This document shows positions 31,001 through 39,653 of a DNA stretch of 64,000 bases, piece after piece. The DNA is from Streptomyces sp. LHD-70 (GTDB lineage: Bacteria > Actinomycetota > Actinomycetes > Streptomycetales > Streptomycetaceae), in NCBI RefSeq assembly GCF_031157275.1, contig NZ_JAVIFW010000024.1:1-64000 (forward strand), read 5' to 3'. The notes under the pieces were generated by a model that worked only from the letters and a program-made list of their open reading frames with translations, searched no databases and was not told the DNA's origin. Each line of letters begins with the position of its first letter. Within the stretch, counting starts at the first letter, position 1. The position numbers and the translations under genes were made by a program.

Positions 31001-32041
31001 ATGACCGTGACCCTGGCGGACGTGGCGGCTCGCGCCCAGGTCTCCCCCGCCACCGTCTCCCGCGTCCTGAACGGCAACTACCCGGTGGCGGCCGCCACCA
31101 GGGAACGTGTGCTGCGCGCGGTGGACGAGCTGGACTACGTCCTGAACGGGCCCGCGAGTTCGCTCGCCGCGGCCACCTCCGACCTGGTCGGCATCCTCGT
31201 CAACGACATCGCCGACCCGTTCTTCGGGATCATGGCCGGTGCCGTGCAGTCCGAGATCGGCGGTCCCGGTGGACGCGCGGGCGGGGAGCGTCTCGCGGTG
31301 GTGTGCAACACCGGCGGCTCCCCCGAGCGCGAACTGACGTATCTGACGCTGCTGCAGCGTCAGCGCGCCGCGGCCGTCGTCATCACCGGCGGGGCCATCG
31401 AGGACGCCGAGCACGCGGCGGCGCTCAACGCGAAGCTGCAGCGGCTCACCGACGCCGGTACGCGCGTGGTGCTCTGTGGCCGGCCGCCCGCGCCCGAGAC
31501 CGGCGCCGTGGCGCTCAGCTTCGACAACCGCGGCGGCGGCCGCATGCTCACCCAGCACCTGCTCCTGCTCGGCCACCGCACGATCGGCTACATCGCGGGC
31601 CCCGAGGAGCGCACGACGACCCGGCACCGCCTGGAGGGCCACCGGGACGCCCTCGCCGCCACAGGCCTGCCGAGCGGCGCCGAGCTCACCCTGCACGGCC
31701 CGTACGACCGCGCCACCGGCCACGCGGCGGCCGTCGAACTCCTGCGCCGGGAGCCCGCGTTGACGGCGATCGTCGCGGCCAACGACACGGTGGCGCTCGG
31801 CGCGTGCGCGGCGCTGCGCGAGGCGGGGCGGCGCATCCCGGACGACGTCTCGGTGGCCGGCTTCGACGACCTGCCCTTCAGCGTGGACGCGGTGCCCGCC
31901 CTGACGACGGTGCGACTGCCGCTGGCCGAGGCGGCGGCGCGGGCGGGCCGCATCGCCATGGGCCGCGAGAAGGAGCCGCCCGGGGGCGTGGCGACGATCC
32001 CCGGGGAGCTGGTCGTGCGAGGGTCGACGGGGCGGGTCTGA
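31001..32041 (+). CDS. LacI-family transcriptional regulator
   Basis: 346-residue repressor. The N-terminal helix-turn-helix TLADVAARAQVSPATVSRVLNGNYPVAAATRERV is followed by the hinge (YVLNGPASSLAAATS) and a periplasmic-binding-like effector domain (VGILVNDIADPFFGIMAGAV, RTIGYIAGPEERTTTRHRLEGH, AIVAANDTVALGACAALREAGR, VAGFDDLPFSVDAVPALTTV). The ATG at 31001 has GGAGG 7 nt upstream; an in-frame GTG at 30968 does not. Divergent from the dehydrogenase-aldolase-isomerase operon, which it most likely represses through the operator at 30808; the inducer is unknown. Confidence 0.9.
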   Translation: MTVTLADVAARAQVSPATVSRVLNGNYPVAAATRERVLRAVDELDYVLNGPASSLAAATSDLVGILVNDIADPFFGIMAGAVQSEIGGPGGRAGGERLAVVCNTGGSPERELTYLTLLQRQRAAAVVITGGAIEDAEHAAALNAKLQRLTDAGTRVVLCGRPPAPETGAVALSFDNRGGGRMLTQHLLLLGHRTIGYIAGPEERTTTRHRLEGHRDALAATGLPSGAELTLHGPYDRATGHAAAVELLRREPALTAIVAANDTVALGACAALREAGRRIPDDVSVAGFDDLPFSVDAVPALTTVRLPLAEAAARAGRIAMGREKEPPGGVATIPGELVVRGSTGRV

Positions 32042-32160
32042 GGACCCCGTACGGCCGGATCCCGAGCCTTGACGGAGCGGGGGCGGGTTTCTAGGGTCCG
32101 GCCAGGCCGGTCCGCCCGAAGCCGCCCCAAGCCGCCCCCGCACCCCCTCAGGAGCCCGCC

Positions 32161-32961
32161 GTGAAGCTGGCCTTCTCCACCCTCGGTGTGCCAGGACTCC
32201 CGCTGTCCGACGTGCTGCGCCTCGCCACCACGCACGCGTACCACGGCGTCGAGCTGCGCGCGCACGCCGAGGAGCCGGTGCACACCGGGCTCGGCGAGGC
32301 CGAACGGGCCGACGCCGCCGCCGAGTTCAAGGCCGCCGGCGTGGAGGTCCTGGGAATCGCCGGGTACGCGCGCGTGGCGGCGCCCGGCGCGGACGAGCCC
32401 GTGCTCGCGGAGCTGCGTGCCCTGTGCGAGCTGGCCCGCGACCTGGGCGCCCCGTACGTGCGGGTCTTCCCCGGCGGTACGGAGGACCAGCGCCCGGAGG
32501 AGGCGGACGCGACGGCCGCGCGCCGCTTGGGACTTGCCGCCGAGCACGCGGCCGACGTCGGCGTGCGCATCCTCCTGGAGACGCACGACTCGCACCGCTC
32601 CGGCGCCGCCGCCACGCGCGTGCTCGGCACGGTCGGGCACCTCCACGTGGGCGCCCTGTGGGACGTCATGCACACCTGGCTCGCCGGCGAGCAGCCCTCG
32701 ACGTCGTACGCCTCCCTGGCGCCGTATCTCGGCTACGTCCAGGTGAAGGACATCGCCTCCGCCGACGACACCACCCCGCTCGCCCTGGGCGCGGGCGTGC
32801 TGCCGCTGACGGAGTGCGTGGAGCTGCTGAGCCGCGAGGGCTGGGACGGCTGGCTGTGCTGGGAGTACGAGGCCCGCTGGTACCCGGAGGCGGCCCCACT
32901 GTCGGACCAACTTGCGGCGGGGCGAGAGCACTTGGGGCGCCTGCTCAACGAGTCGGCTTGA
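32161..32961 (+). CDS. Sugar phosphate isomerase/epimerase family TIM-barrel protein
   Basis: 266-residue AP-endonuclease-2-like protein, second of this fold in the cluster. It opens KLAFSTLGVPGLPLSDVLRL, then HAYHGVELRAHAEEPVH, ELARDLGAPYVRVFPGG, RILLETHDSHRSGAAAT (metal Glu/His), VGALWDVMHTWLAGEQP (Asp/His) and GWLCWEYEARWYPEA (Glu). Starts with GTG at 32161 after an AGGAG ribosome site and follows the LacI regulator by 119 nt on the same strand. Presumably acts on the same unidentified sugar as the divergent operon. Confidence 0.82.
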   Translation: MKLAFSTLGVPGLPLSDVLRLATTHAYHGVELRAHAEEPVHTGLGEAERADAAAEFKAAGVEVLGIAGYARVAAPGADEPVLAELRALCELARDLGAPYVRVFPGGTEDQRPEEADATAARRLGLAAEHAADVGVRILLETHDSHRSGAAATRVLGTVGHLHVGALWDVMHTWLAGEQPSTSYASLAPYLGYVQVKDIASADDTTPLALGAGVLPLTECVELLSREGWDGWLCWEYEARWYPEAAPLSDQLAAGREHLGRLLNESA

Positions 32962-33063
32962 GGGGCGCGTAGGTCGGGAGCCGCCTCCCCCCGCAAGCAC
33001 CGCGCTTCAAATCCGGCTCCACGCGTGCGTAGTACCGGTTTCAGAGCAGTGTCTTGACTGTAA

Positions 33064-33100
33064 GAAACTTTCCGACTAACCGTAGCCTCCCGGAAGTTTC
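33064..33100. promoter_or_regulatory. Inverted repeat upstream of the GH3 gene
   Basis: GAAACTTTCCG (33064-33074) and CGGAAGTTTC (33091-33100) form an imperfect dyad, with one extra T, about 75-110 bp before the hydrolase start. Similar GAAAGTTTC-type elements precede other sugar-controlled secreted hydrolases in Streptomyces as I recall. An operator role is inferred. Confidence 0.4.
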
Positions 33101-33175
33101 CTTCACCAGTCCGGGGCCGCACGGTCCACGGACGCCGGACGAGTGCGGTCTCGGGCTCCGAGTCTCGGGAGCGAC

Positions 33176-34996
33176 ATGTCCGATCGCCTCCGCACCTCCA
33201 GACGTACCCTGCTCGCCGCCACCGCCGGTTCCGCCGCCGCCGTCGCGGTGGGCGCCGGCTCCGCGCACGCGGCGGAGGAGAGCACCGTGAACCGCACCGC
33301 CCTGCGCGCCCTGATCGACCGCATGAGCCTGGAGGAGAAGGTCGGCCAGCTCTTCGTGATGCGGGTCTACGGCCACTCCGCCACCGAGCCCGACCAGGCC
33401 GACGTCGACAAGAACCTGGAAGAGGCCGGTGTGCGCAACGCCGCCGAGCTGGTCGCCAGGTACCGCGTCGGCGGCATCATCTACTTCGGCTGGGCGCACA
33501 ACACCCGCGAGCCGCACCAGATCGCCGACCTGTCCAACGGCATCCAGCGCGCCGCGCTCCGACAGCCGTCCCGCGTACCGGTGTTGATCTCCACCGACCA
33601 GGAGCACGGCATCGTCGCGCGGGTCGGCGAACCCGCCACTCTCGTGCCCGGCGCGATGGCGCTCGGCGCCTCCGGATCACGCGCGGACGCCCGCAAGGCC
33701 GCCCGGATCGCGGGGCGTGAGCTGGCCGCGATGGGCATCCGGCAGAACTACGCGCCGGTCGCCGACGTGAACGTGAACCCGGCCAACCCCGTGATCGGCG
33801 TGCGCTCCTTCGGCTCCGACCCGCAGGCCGTCGCGCGGCTCGTCGAGGCGCAGGTCGAGGGGTACGAGAGCGGTGGAGTGGCCGCGACCTGCAAGCACTT
33901 CCCCGGGCACGGCGACACCAAGGACGACAGCCACTACTCACTGCCGACGATCCACCACACGCGCGAGGAGTGGCAGCGGCTCGACGCGCCGCCGTTCGAG
34001 GCGGCGATCGCGGCCGGGATCGACTCGGTCATGACGGCGCACATCGTGGTCCCCGCGCTCGACCCGGCCGAGGACCCGGCGACGCTCTCCGCGCCCATCC
34101 TCACCGGCATCCTGCGCGAACAGCTCGGCTACGACGGCGTGGTCGTCACGGACTCCCTGGGCATGCAGGGCGTCCGCACCAAGTACGGGGACGACCGGGT
34201 CCCGGTACTCGCCCTGAAGGCGGGCGTGGACCAGCTGCTCAACCCGCCGAAGCCGGCGGTCGCGTGGAACGCGGTGCTCCAGGCGGTCAAGGACGGGGAG
34301 CTGACCGAGGAGCGGCTCGACGTGTCGATCCTGCGCATCCTCGAACTCAAGGCCCGCCGCGGCCTGTTCCGGGACCCGTACGTCACGCACGCGCGCGTGG
34401 AGCGCGAAGTCGGCACCCGCGCGCACCTCGCCGCCGCCGACCGGATCGCCGACCGTACGACGACGCTCCTGGTCAACGAGGGCGGGCTGCTGCCCCTCTC
34501 GCCCCGCGAGCAGCGCGATGTCCTCGTGGTCGGCGCCGACCCGGCCTCCCCGTCCGGCACCACGGGACCGCCCACGACCGTCCTGGCCGGCGCCCTCACC
34601 GAGCTCGGCTTCACGGCCACCGCACTGTCCACCGGTACGGCCCCGTCCGCGGCGAGGATCGACGAGGCGGTGGCGGCGGCCGCGGGCAAGGACGCGGTGG
34701 TCGTCGGGACGTACAACGTGACGGCGGGCAGCTCCCAGCGCACGCTCGTGGAGCGGCTGCGCGCGAGCGGCGTCCCGGTGGTCGCGGTCGCCATCCGCAA
34801 CCCGTACGACGTGGCTCAGCTGCCGCAGGTCGCCGCGTACCTGGCGGCGTACTCGTGGACCGACACGGAGCTGGGGGCGGCGGCACGGGTGATCGCCGGG
34901 CGTGCCGAACCGGAAGGGCGGCTGCCGGTTCCGGTGCAGCGGGCGGATGATCCGGGGCACGTGCTGTATCCGGTCGGGTACGGGCTGTCGTACTGA
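33176..34996 (+). CDS. Secreted glycoside hydrolase family 3 (beta-N-acetylhexosaminidase-like)
   Basis: 606-residue exported GH3 enzyme. The N-terminus has a twin-arginine motif (TSRRTLLAATAG), a hydrophobic core and AHA cleavage site near residue 33. The catalytic barrel shows the NagZ-type signature ATCKHFPGHGDTKDDSHY, whose Asp/His pair is the acid/base dyad of beta-N-acetylglucosaminidases, and the nucleophile in VVTDSLGMQGV. The C-terminal alpha/beta sandwich includes VVVGTYNVTAGSSQRTLVERL. It likely trims N-acetylglucosamine from chitin or murein fragments outside the cell. I chose ATG 33176 (GGGAG upstream). A strong terminator follows. Confidence 0.9.
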   Translation: MSDRLRTSRRTLLAATAGSAAAVAVGAGSAHAAEESTVNRTALRALIDRMSLEEKVGQLFVMRVYGHSATEPDQADVDKNLEEAGVRNAAELVARYRVGGIIYFGWAHNTREPHQIADLSNGIQRAALRQPSRVPVLISTDQEHGIVARVGEPATLVPGAMALGASGSRADARKAARIAGRELAAMGIRQNYAPVADVNVNPANPVIGVRSFGSDPQAVARLVEAQVEGYESGGVAATCKHFPGHGDTKDDSHYSLPTIHHTREEWQRLDAPPFEAAIAAGIDSVMTAHIVVPALDPAEDPATLSAPILTGILREQLGYDGVVVTDSLGMQGVRTKYGDDRVPVLALKAGVDQLLNPPKPAVAWNAVLQAVKDGELTEERLDVSILRILELKARRGLFRDPYVTHARVEREVGTRAHLAAADRIADRTTTLLVNEGGLLPLSPREQRDVLVVGADPASPSGTTGPPTTVLAGALTELGFTATALSTGTAPSAARIDEAVAAAAGKDAVVVGTYNVTAGSSQRTLVERLRASGVPVVAVAIRNPYDVAQLPQVAAYLAAYSWTDTELGAAARVIAGRAEPEGRLPVPVQRADDPGHVLYPVGYGLSY

Positions 34997-35004
34997 GTGG
35001 GGCG

Positions 35005-35047
35005 CCGGAGGGGCTGGGATCCCATGCTGAGATCCCAGCCCCTCCGG
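35005..35047 (+). terminator. 17-bp perfect stem terminator after the GH3 gene
   Basis: CCGGAGGGGCTGGGATC (35005-35021) pairs completely with GATCCCAGCCCCTCCGG (35031-35047) around a 9-nt loop, 8 nt after the GH3 stop. Confidence 0.85.
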
Positions 35048-35205
35048 GCTTCGAGGAGGCCGGTCCGACAGGACGAGCCCCCACGGTCCTACGCCCCCGG
35101 CCCGAGCCCCCTGCGTCCCTGGTCCTCAGTTTGTTGCCGCGGGATGAAATGGCCGGGTGGCGGCGTTGGTGATTCCGTCAGTGCAGAGCGGCGGGAGGCC
35201 TATAC

Positions 35206-38200
35206 GTGACCGGGGCAGAGCAGCAGCAGGGGTGGGCTCGGCGGCTCGCGGGCTACGCCTGGCGGTACCCGAAGGACGTGGTGCTCGCGCTCGGCGCCTC
35301 CCTCGTGGGCATGGCCGTGATGGCGCTCGTCCCGCTGATCACGAAGGTGGTGATCGACGACGTCATCGACACCTCCAAGCGCTCCCTGGCCGTCTGGACC
35401 GGGCTCCTCGTAGGCGCGGCCGTCGTCGTGTACGTACTGACGTACATCCGCCGCTATTACGGCGGCCGGCTGGCCCTGGACGTGCAGCACGACCTGCGCA
35501 CGGATATGTACGACACGATCGCGAAGCTGGACGGGCGGCGGCAGGACGAGCTGTCCACCGGGCAGGTCATAGGCCGCGCCACCAGCGACCTTCAGCTGAT
35601 CCAGGGCCTGCTCTTCATGCTGCCGATGACCATCGGCAACATCCTGCTGTTCCTGATCTCCCTGGTGATCATGGCCTGGCTGTCGCTGCCGCTGACACTG
35701 GTCGCCCTGGCCGTGGCACCCGCCCTGTGGTTCATCGCCAAGCGCAGCAAGACACGCCTCCACCCCGCCACCTGGTACTCCCAGGCGCAGGCCGCCGCCG
35801 TCGCGGGCGTGGTCGACGGCGCGGTGTCCGGGGTCCGGGTCGTGAAGGGCTTCGGGCAGGAGGAGCAGGAGACCGGGAAGCTGCGCGAGGTCGGCCGGAA
35901 GCTGTTCGCGGGCCGGCTGCGCACGATCCGCCTGAACTCCCGGTACACCCCGGCGCTGCAGGCCGTGCCCGCGCTCGGCCAGGTCGCGATGCTGGCGCTC
36001 GGCGGCTGGCTCGCGGTGCGCGGGCAGATCACGCTCGGCACGTTCGTGGCGTTCTCGACGTATCTGGCGCAGCTGGTCGGCCCGGTCCGGATGCTCGCCA
36101 TGGTGCTGACCGTGGGCCAGCAGGCGCGCGCGGGTGTGGAGCGCGTCCTGGAGCTGGTCGACACGGAGCCCGCACTCAAGGACGGCACGAAGGAGCTCCC
36201 GTCGGACGCGCCCGCGACGGTCGAGTTCGACGACGTCTCGTTCGGGTACGAAAGCGCCTCGGAGGGCGGCTCCAGGACCAAGCCCGTGCTCGAAGGGTTC
36301 TCGCTCTCCATCCGCCCCGGCGAGACCGTGGCCGTCGTCGGCTCCTCCGGCAGCGGCAAGTCGACGGTCTCGCTGCTCCTTCCGCGTTTCTACGACGTGA
36401 CGCACGGCGCGGTCCTGGTCGGCGGCCACGACGTCCGCGAGCTGACCCTCCATTCGCTGCGCGCCGCGATCGGCCTCGTCCCCGAGGACTCGTTCCTGTT
36501 CTCGGACACGGTCCGCGCCAACATCGCGTACGGCCTGCCGGACGCCACGCAGGAGCAGATCGAAACCGCCGCACGCGCGGCGCAGGCCGACGGCTTCATC
36601 GCCGATCTGCCCGACGGGTACGACACGACGGTCGGCGAGCACGGGCTGACCCTCTCCGGCGGTCAGCGCCAGCGCCTCGCCCTGGCCCGCGCGATCCTCA
36701 CCGACCCGCGCCTCCTCGTCCTGGACGACGCCACTTCGGCCGTCGACGCGCGCGTGGAGCACGAGATCCACGAGGCCCTGCGGGGCGTGATGGCCGGCCG
36801 TACGACGCTGCTGATCGCGCACCGCCGCTCCACGCTCGGCCTGGCCGACCGCATCGCCGTGCTCGACGACGGCCGCCTCGCCGACATCGGCACGCACGAG
36901 GAGCTCCAGGAGCGCTCCGCCCTCTACCGCCGCCTGCTCACCGACCCGGACGAGCTGGGCGGTGTCTCCCCCGGCCACATCGCGCCGGCCGCGGTCGCCT
37001 CCACCGCCGACGACGACACCTCCGTACGGGCCGAGCTGGACGCCGAGTTCGACGCCGAGCGCGGGATCACGCCGAAGCTGTGGACCGGGGACCGCGAGCC
37101 GAAGGATCTCGCCCTGGCGGGCACGCCGGCGACGCCCGAGCTGCTCGCTCAGGTGGACGCGCTGCCGCCGGCCACGGACACCCCGAGCGTGGACGAGGCG
37201 CGGGCGGTCACTCCGGAGGAGTCGTACGGACTGCGGCGGCTGCTGCGCGGGTTCGGGCGGCCGCTGCTGCTCGCGCTGCTGCTCGTCGCGGTGGACGCCG
37301 GTATGGGGCTGCTGCTTCCGGTGCTGATCCGGCACGGCATCGACGAGGGCGTGGAGCAGGTCGCGCTCGGCGCGGTGTGGGCGGCGGCGGCGCTCGGGCT
37401 GCTCACGGTGCTTGTGCAGTGGACGGCGCAGATCGGCGAGACCCGGATGACGGGCCGGACCGGCGAGCGCGTGCTGTACTCGCTCCGCCTGAAGATCTTC
37501 GCGCAGTTGCAGCGGCTCGGACTCGACTACTACGAGCGGGAGTTGACCGGGCGGATCATGACCCGGATGACGACCGACGTGGACGCGCTCTCCACGTTCC
37601 TGCAGACCGGCCTGGTCACCGCGTTCGTGTCCGTAGTGACGTTCTTCGGCATCATGGTCGCCCTCGTCGTGATCGACCTGCAGCTGGCGCTCGTGGTGTT
37701 CGCGACGCTGCCGGTCCTGATCGTCGGCACGTACTTCTTCCGCAAGTCCAGCGTGAAGGCGTACGAACTGGCGCGTGAGCGCATCTCGGTGGTCAACGCC
37801 GACCTCCAGGAGTCCGTCTCCGGGCTGCGGATCGTGCAGGCCTTCCGCCGCGAGCAGTCCGGCGCCACGCGGTTCCGGGAGCGCAGCAACAGCTACCGCG
37901 AGGCCCGTATCCGCGGCCAGTGGCTGATCTCCGTGTACTTCCCGTTCGTCCAGCTCCTGTCGTCGGTGGCGGCGGCCGCGGTGCTGATCTTCGGCGCGCA
38001 CCGGGTCGACGCGGGCACGCTGACTACGGGTGCCCTGGTGGCGTATCTGCTCTACATCGACCTGTTCTTCGCGCCGGTGCAGCAGCTGTCGCAGGTCTTC
38101 GACGGATACCAGCAGGCGACGGTCTCGCTCGGCCGCATCCAGGAGCTGCTGCGGGAGCCGACGTCCACGAAGAACGCCACCGAGCCGCTCGACGTGCTGT

Positions 38201-38997
38201 CCCTGCGCGGCGAAATTGCCTTCGAGGACGTGCAGTTCGGTTACGGCGCCGAGGCGGCGGAGTCCGACGACAGCGCCCTCGCCGACGTCAACCTGCGCAT
38301 CCCCGCCGGCCAGACCGTCGCGTTCGTCGGCGAGACCGGCGCGGGCAAGTCCACGCTCGTCAAGCTCGTCGCCCGGTTCTACGACCCGACGGCGGGGCGC
38401 GTCACCGTCGACGGCACGGACCTGCGCGACCTCGGTCTGGCCTCGTACCGGCACCGGCTCGGTGTGGTGCCGCAGGAGGCGTACCTCTTCGAGGGCACCA
38501 TCCGTGACGCGATCGCGTACGGGCGGCCGGACGCGAGCGACGCCGAGGTGGAGGCGGCGGCGCGCAGCGTCGGGGCGCACGAGATGATCGCCCGGCTCGA
38601 CGGCGGCTATCTGCACCCGGTGACCGAGCGCGGCCGCAACCTCTCCGCCGGACAGCGGCAGTTGATCGCCCTGGCCCGCGCCGAGCTGGTCGACCCGGAC
38701 ATCCTCCTGCTCGACGAGGCCACGGCCGCGCTCGATCTGGCCACCGAGGCGCAGGTCAACGCGGCCGCGGACCGGCTCGCCGGCCGCCGCACCACGCTCG
38801 TGGTGGCGCACCGCCTGACGACCGCCGCCCGCGCCGACCGCGTCGTGGTGATGGACCGCGGCCGGGTCGCGGAGGACGGCACGCACGACGAACTCCTCGC
38901 CCTGGACGGCAAGTACGCCCGTCTGTGGCGCACGTTCATCGGGGAGCCGGTGGAGGAGTCGCCCGATTCGCCCGTGGGGGTCAGTACTTCGACTTGA
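35206..38997 (+). CDS. Double ABC exporter in a single polypeptide (TMD-NBD-TMD-NBD)
   Basis: 1263-residue multidrug/lipid-type exporter made of two fused half-transporters. First TMD about residues 15-300, first NBD with Walker A GSSGSGKST (~379-387), LSGGQRQR and LLVLDDATSAVD. A ~90-residue acidic linker follows (ADDDTSVRAELDAEFDAE). Then the second TMD (~685-980) and second NBD with Walker A GETGAGKST (~1042-1050), LSAGQRQ and ILLLDEATAALD. The first NBD has Asp after Walker B where the catalytic Glu normally stands (LDDATS), and the second signature is LSAGQ, not LSGGQ. That is the asymmetric arrangement known from heterodimeric ABC exporters, here fixed in one chain. GTG start with GGGAGG upstream. 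Substrate unknown. Confidence 0.92.
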   Translation: MTGAEQQQGWARRLAGYAWRYPKDVVLALGASLVGMAVMALVPLITKVVIDDVIDTSKRSLAVWTGLLVGAAVVVYVLTYIRRYYGGRLALDVQHDLRTDMYDTIAKLDGRRQDELSTGQVIGRATSDLQLIQGLLFMLPMTIGNILLFLISLVIMAWLSLPLTLVALAVAPALWFIAKRSKTRLHPATWYSQAQAAAVAGVVDGAVSGVRVVKGFGQEEQETGKLREVGRKLFAGRLRTIRLNSRYTPALQAVPALGQVAMLALGGWLAVRGQITLGTFVAFSTYLAQLVGPVRMLAMVLTVGQQARAGVERVLELVDTEPALKDGTKELPSDAPATVEFDDVSFGYESASEGGSRTKPVLEGFSLSIRPGETVAVVGSSGSGKSTVSLLLPRFYDVTHGAVLVGGHDVRELTLHSLRAAIGLVPEDSFLFSDTVRANIAYGLPDATQEQIETAARAAQADGFIADLPDGYDTTVGEHGLTLSGGQRQRLALARAILTDPRLLVLDDATSAVDARVEHEIHEALRGVMAGRTTLLIAHRRSTLGLADRIAVLDDGRLADIGTHEELQERSALYRRLLTDPDELGGVSPGHIAPAAVASTADDDTSVRAELDAEFDAERGITPKLWTGDREPKDLALAGTPATPELLAQVDALPPATDTPSVDEARAVTPEESYGLRRLLRGFGRPLLLALLLVAVDAGMGLLLPVLIRHGIDEGVEQVALGAVWAAAALGLLTVLVQWTAQIGETRMTGRTGERVLYSLRLKIFAQLQRLGLDYYERELTGRIMTRMTTDVDALSTFLQTGLVTAFVSVVTFFGIMVALVVIDLQLALVVFATLPVLIVGTYFFRKSSVKAYELARERISVVNADLQESVSGLRIVQAFRREQSGATRFRERSNSYREARIRGQWLISVYFPFVQLLSSVAAAAVLIFGAHRVDAGTLTTGALVAYLLYIDLFFAPVQQLSQVFDGYQQATVSLGRIQELLREPTSTKNATEPLDVLSLRGEIAFEDVQFGYGAEAAESDDSALADVNLRIPAGQTVAFVGETGAGKSTLVKLVARFYDPTAGRVTVDGTDLRDLGLASYRHRLGVVPQEAYLFEGTIRDAIAYGRPDASDAEVEAAARSVGAHEMIARLDGGYLHPVTERGRNLSAGQRQLIALARAELVDPDILLLDEATAALDLATEAQVNAAADRLAGRRTTLVVAHRLTTAARADRVVVMDRGRVAEDGTHDELLALDGKYARLWRTFIGEPVEESPDSPVGVSTST

Positions 38998-39505
38998 TGT
39001 CGGAGATCTTCCGGGTGGCCAGGTCCGACTGCACCGCGATGTAGGTGTACGTGCGGTCCTGGCCGCTGCCCCAGGTGAGCCGGACCGTGGACCAGGTGTG
39101 GCCCATGCCGCTGTCGCCGGGGGTGACCTTCCAGGCGGTCGGCACGTCCTGCGCCATCAGAACGCCGTCGGCCTCGTTCTGCTGCTCCCACTTGGCGAGC
39201 CGGGAGCGCAGCTCGGACGTCAGGTAGAACTTGCGGAGTTCGGTGGCCGCGGTGTCGTCCCCGGAGTCGCCGGAGTCGTTGGCGACGTCGACGTACGCGG
39301 CGTAGAAGTGCGCCACGCGCTCGGCGACGTTCCGGGGGCCGCCCGAATGGGACGGGGCAGCGGCTGAGCGTTCCTTCGTCTGTACGGGTACGGGTTCCGT
39401 CTGCACCGCGGCCGCCGCGGGGACCGCTGCGAGCGCGGTGAGGGTCGCGGCGACGAGGAGTAACCGGCCGGTGCGGCCGGACGTACGCGGAGGCGTCTTC
39501 GCCAT
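38981..39505 (-). CDS. Small secreted protein, unknown function
   Basis: 174-residue exported protein: basic N-terminus, hydrophobic core LLLVAATLTALAAVPAAAA and a likely AAA cleavage near residue 33. The mature part includes VAERVAHFYAAYVDVANDSG, TSELRSRLAKWEQQNEADGVLMAQDVP and a C-terminal VRLTWGSGQDRTYTYIAVQSDLATRKISDIKSKY, which resembles lumazine-binding/NTF2-like secreted proteins (YAAYV then beta-rich end). The stop overlaps the end of the convergent ABC exporter by 17 bp, so transcripts collide. I cannot name a function. Confidence 0.75.
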   Translation of the reverse strand: MAKTPPRTSGRTGRLLLVAATLTALAAVPAAAAVQTEPVPVQTKERSAAAPSHSGGPRNVAERVAHFYAAYVDVANDSGDSGDDTAATELRKFYLTSELRSRLAKWEQQNEADGVLMAQDVPTAWKVTPGDSGMGHTWSTVRLTWGSGQDRTYTYIAVQSDLATRKISDIKSKY

Positions 39506-39616
39506 GGGGACCGCCTTTCTCTCTGACTGTTCGACGAAGGCGGCCCCCAGGAGGTTGCCCTGTGCCCCGGTAAAGCTCCGGCCGTTCCTGCAACCGCCCC
39601 CTCTAGGGGGAGCGTC

Positions 39617-39630
39617 CGTACTTCAGTACG
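39617..39630. promoter_or_regulatory. Inverted repeat CGTACTTCAGTACG
   Basis: CGTACT/AGTACG with a 2-nt spacer, about 25-37 bp before the GTG start at 39654 and just after a second near-palindrome (CCCCCTCTAGGGGG, ~39598-39611). Either could be an operator or leader hairpin of the small secreted protein. Confidence 0.35.
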
Positions 39631-39653
39631 CTGCAGCAATGGGAGGGGCGACA

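Noticed and set aside
35200..38886. Very long open frame (about 1228 codons) on the minus strand opposite the double ABC exporter
   Set aside because: It mirrors the exporter gene; high third-position GC in Streptomyces removes stops on the opposite strand. The translation is repetitive Arg/Gly/Asp/Val without domains.
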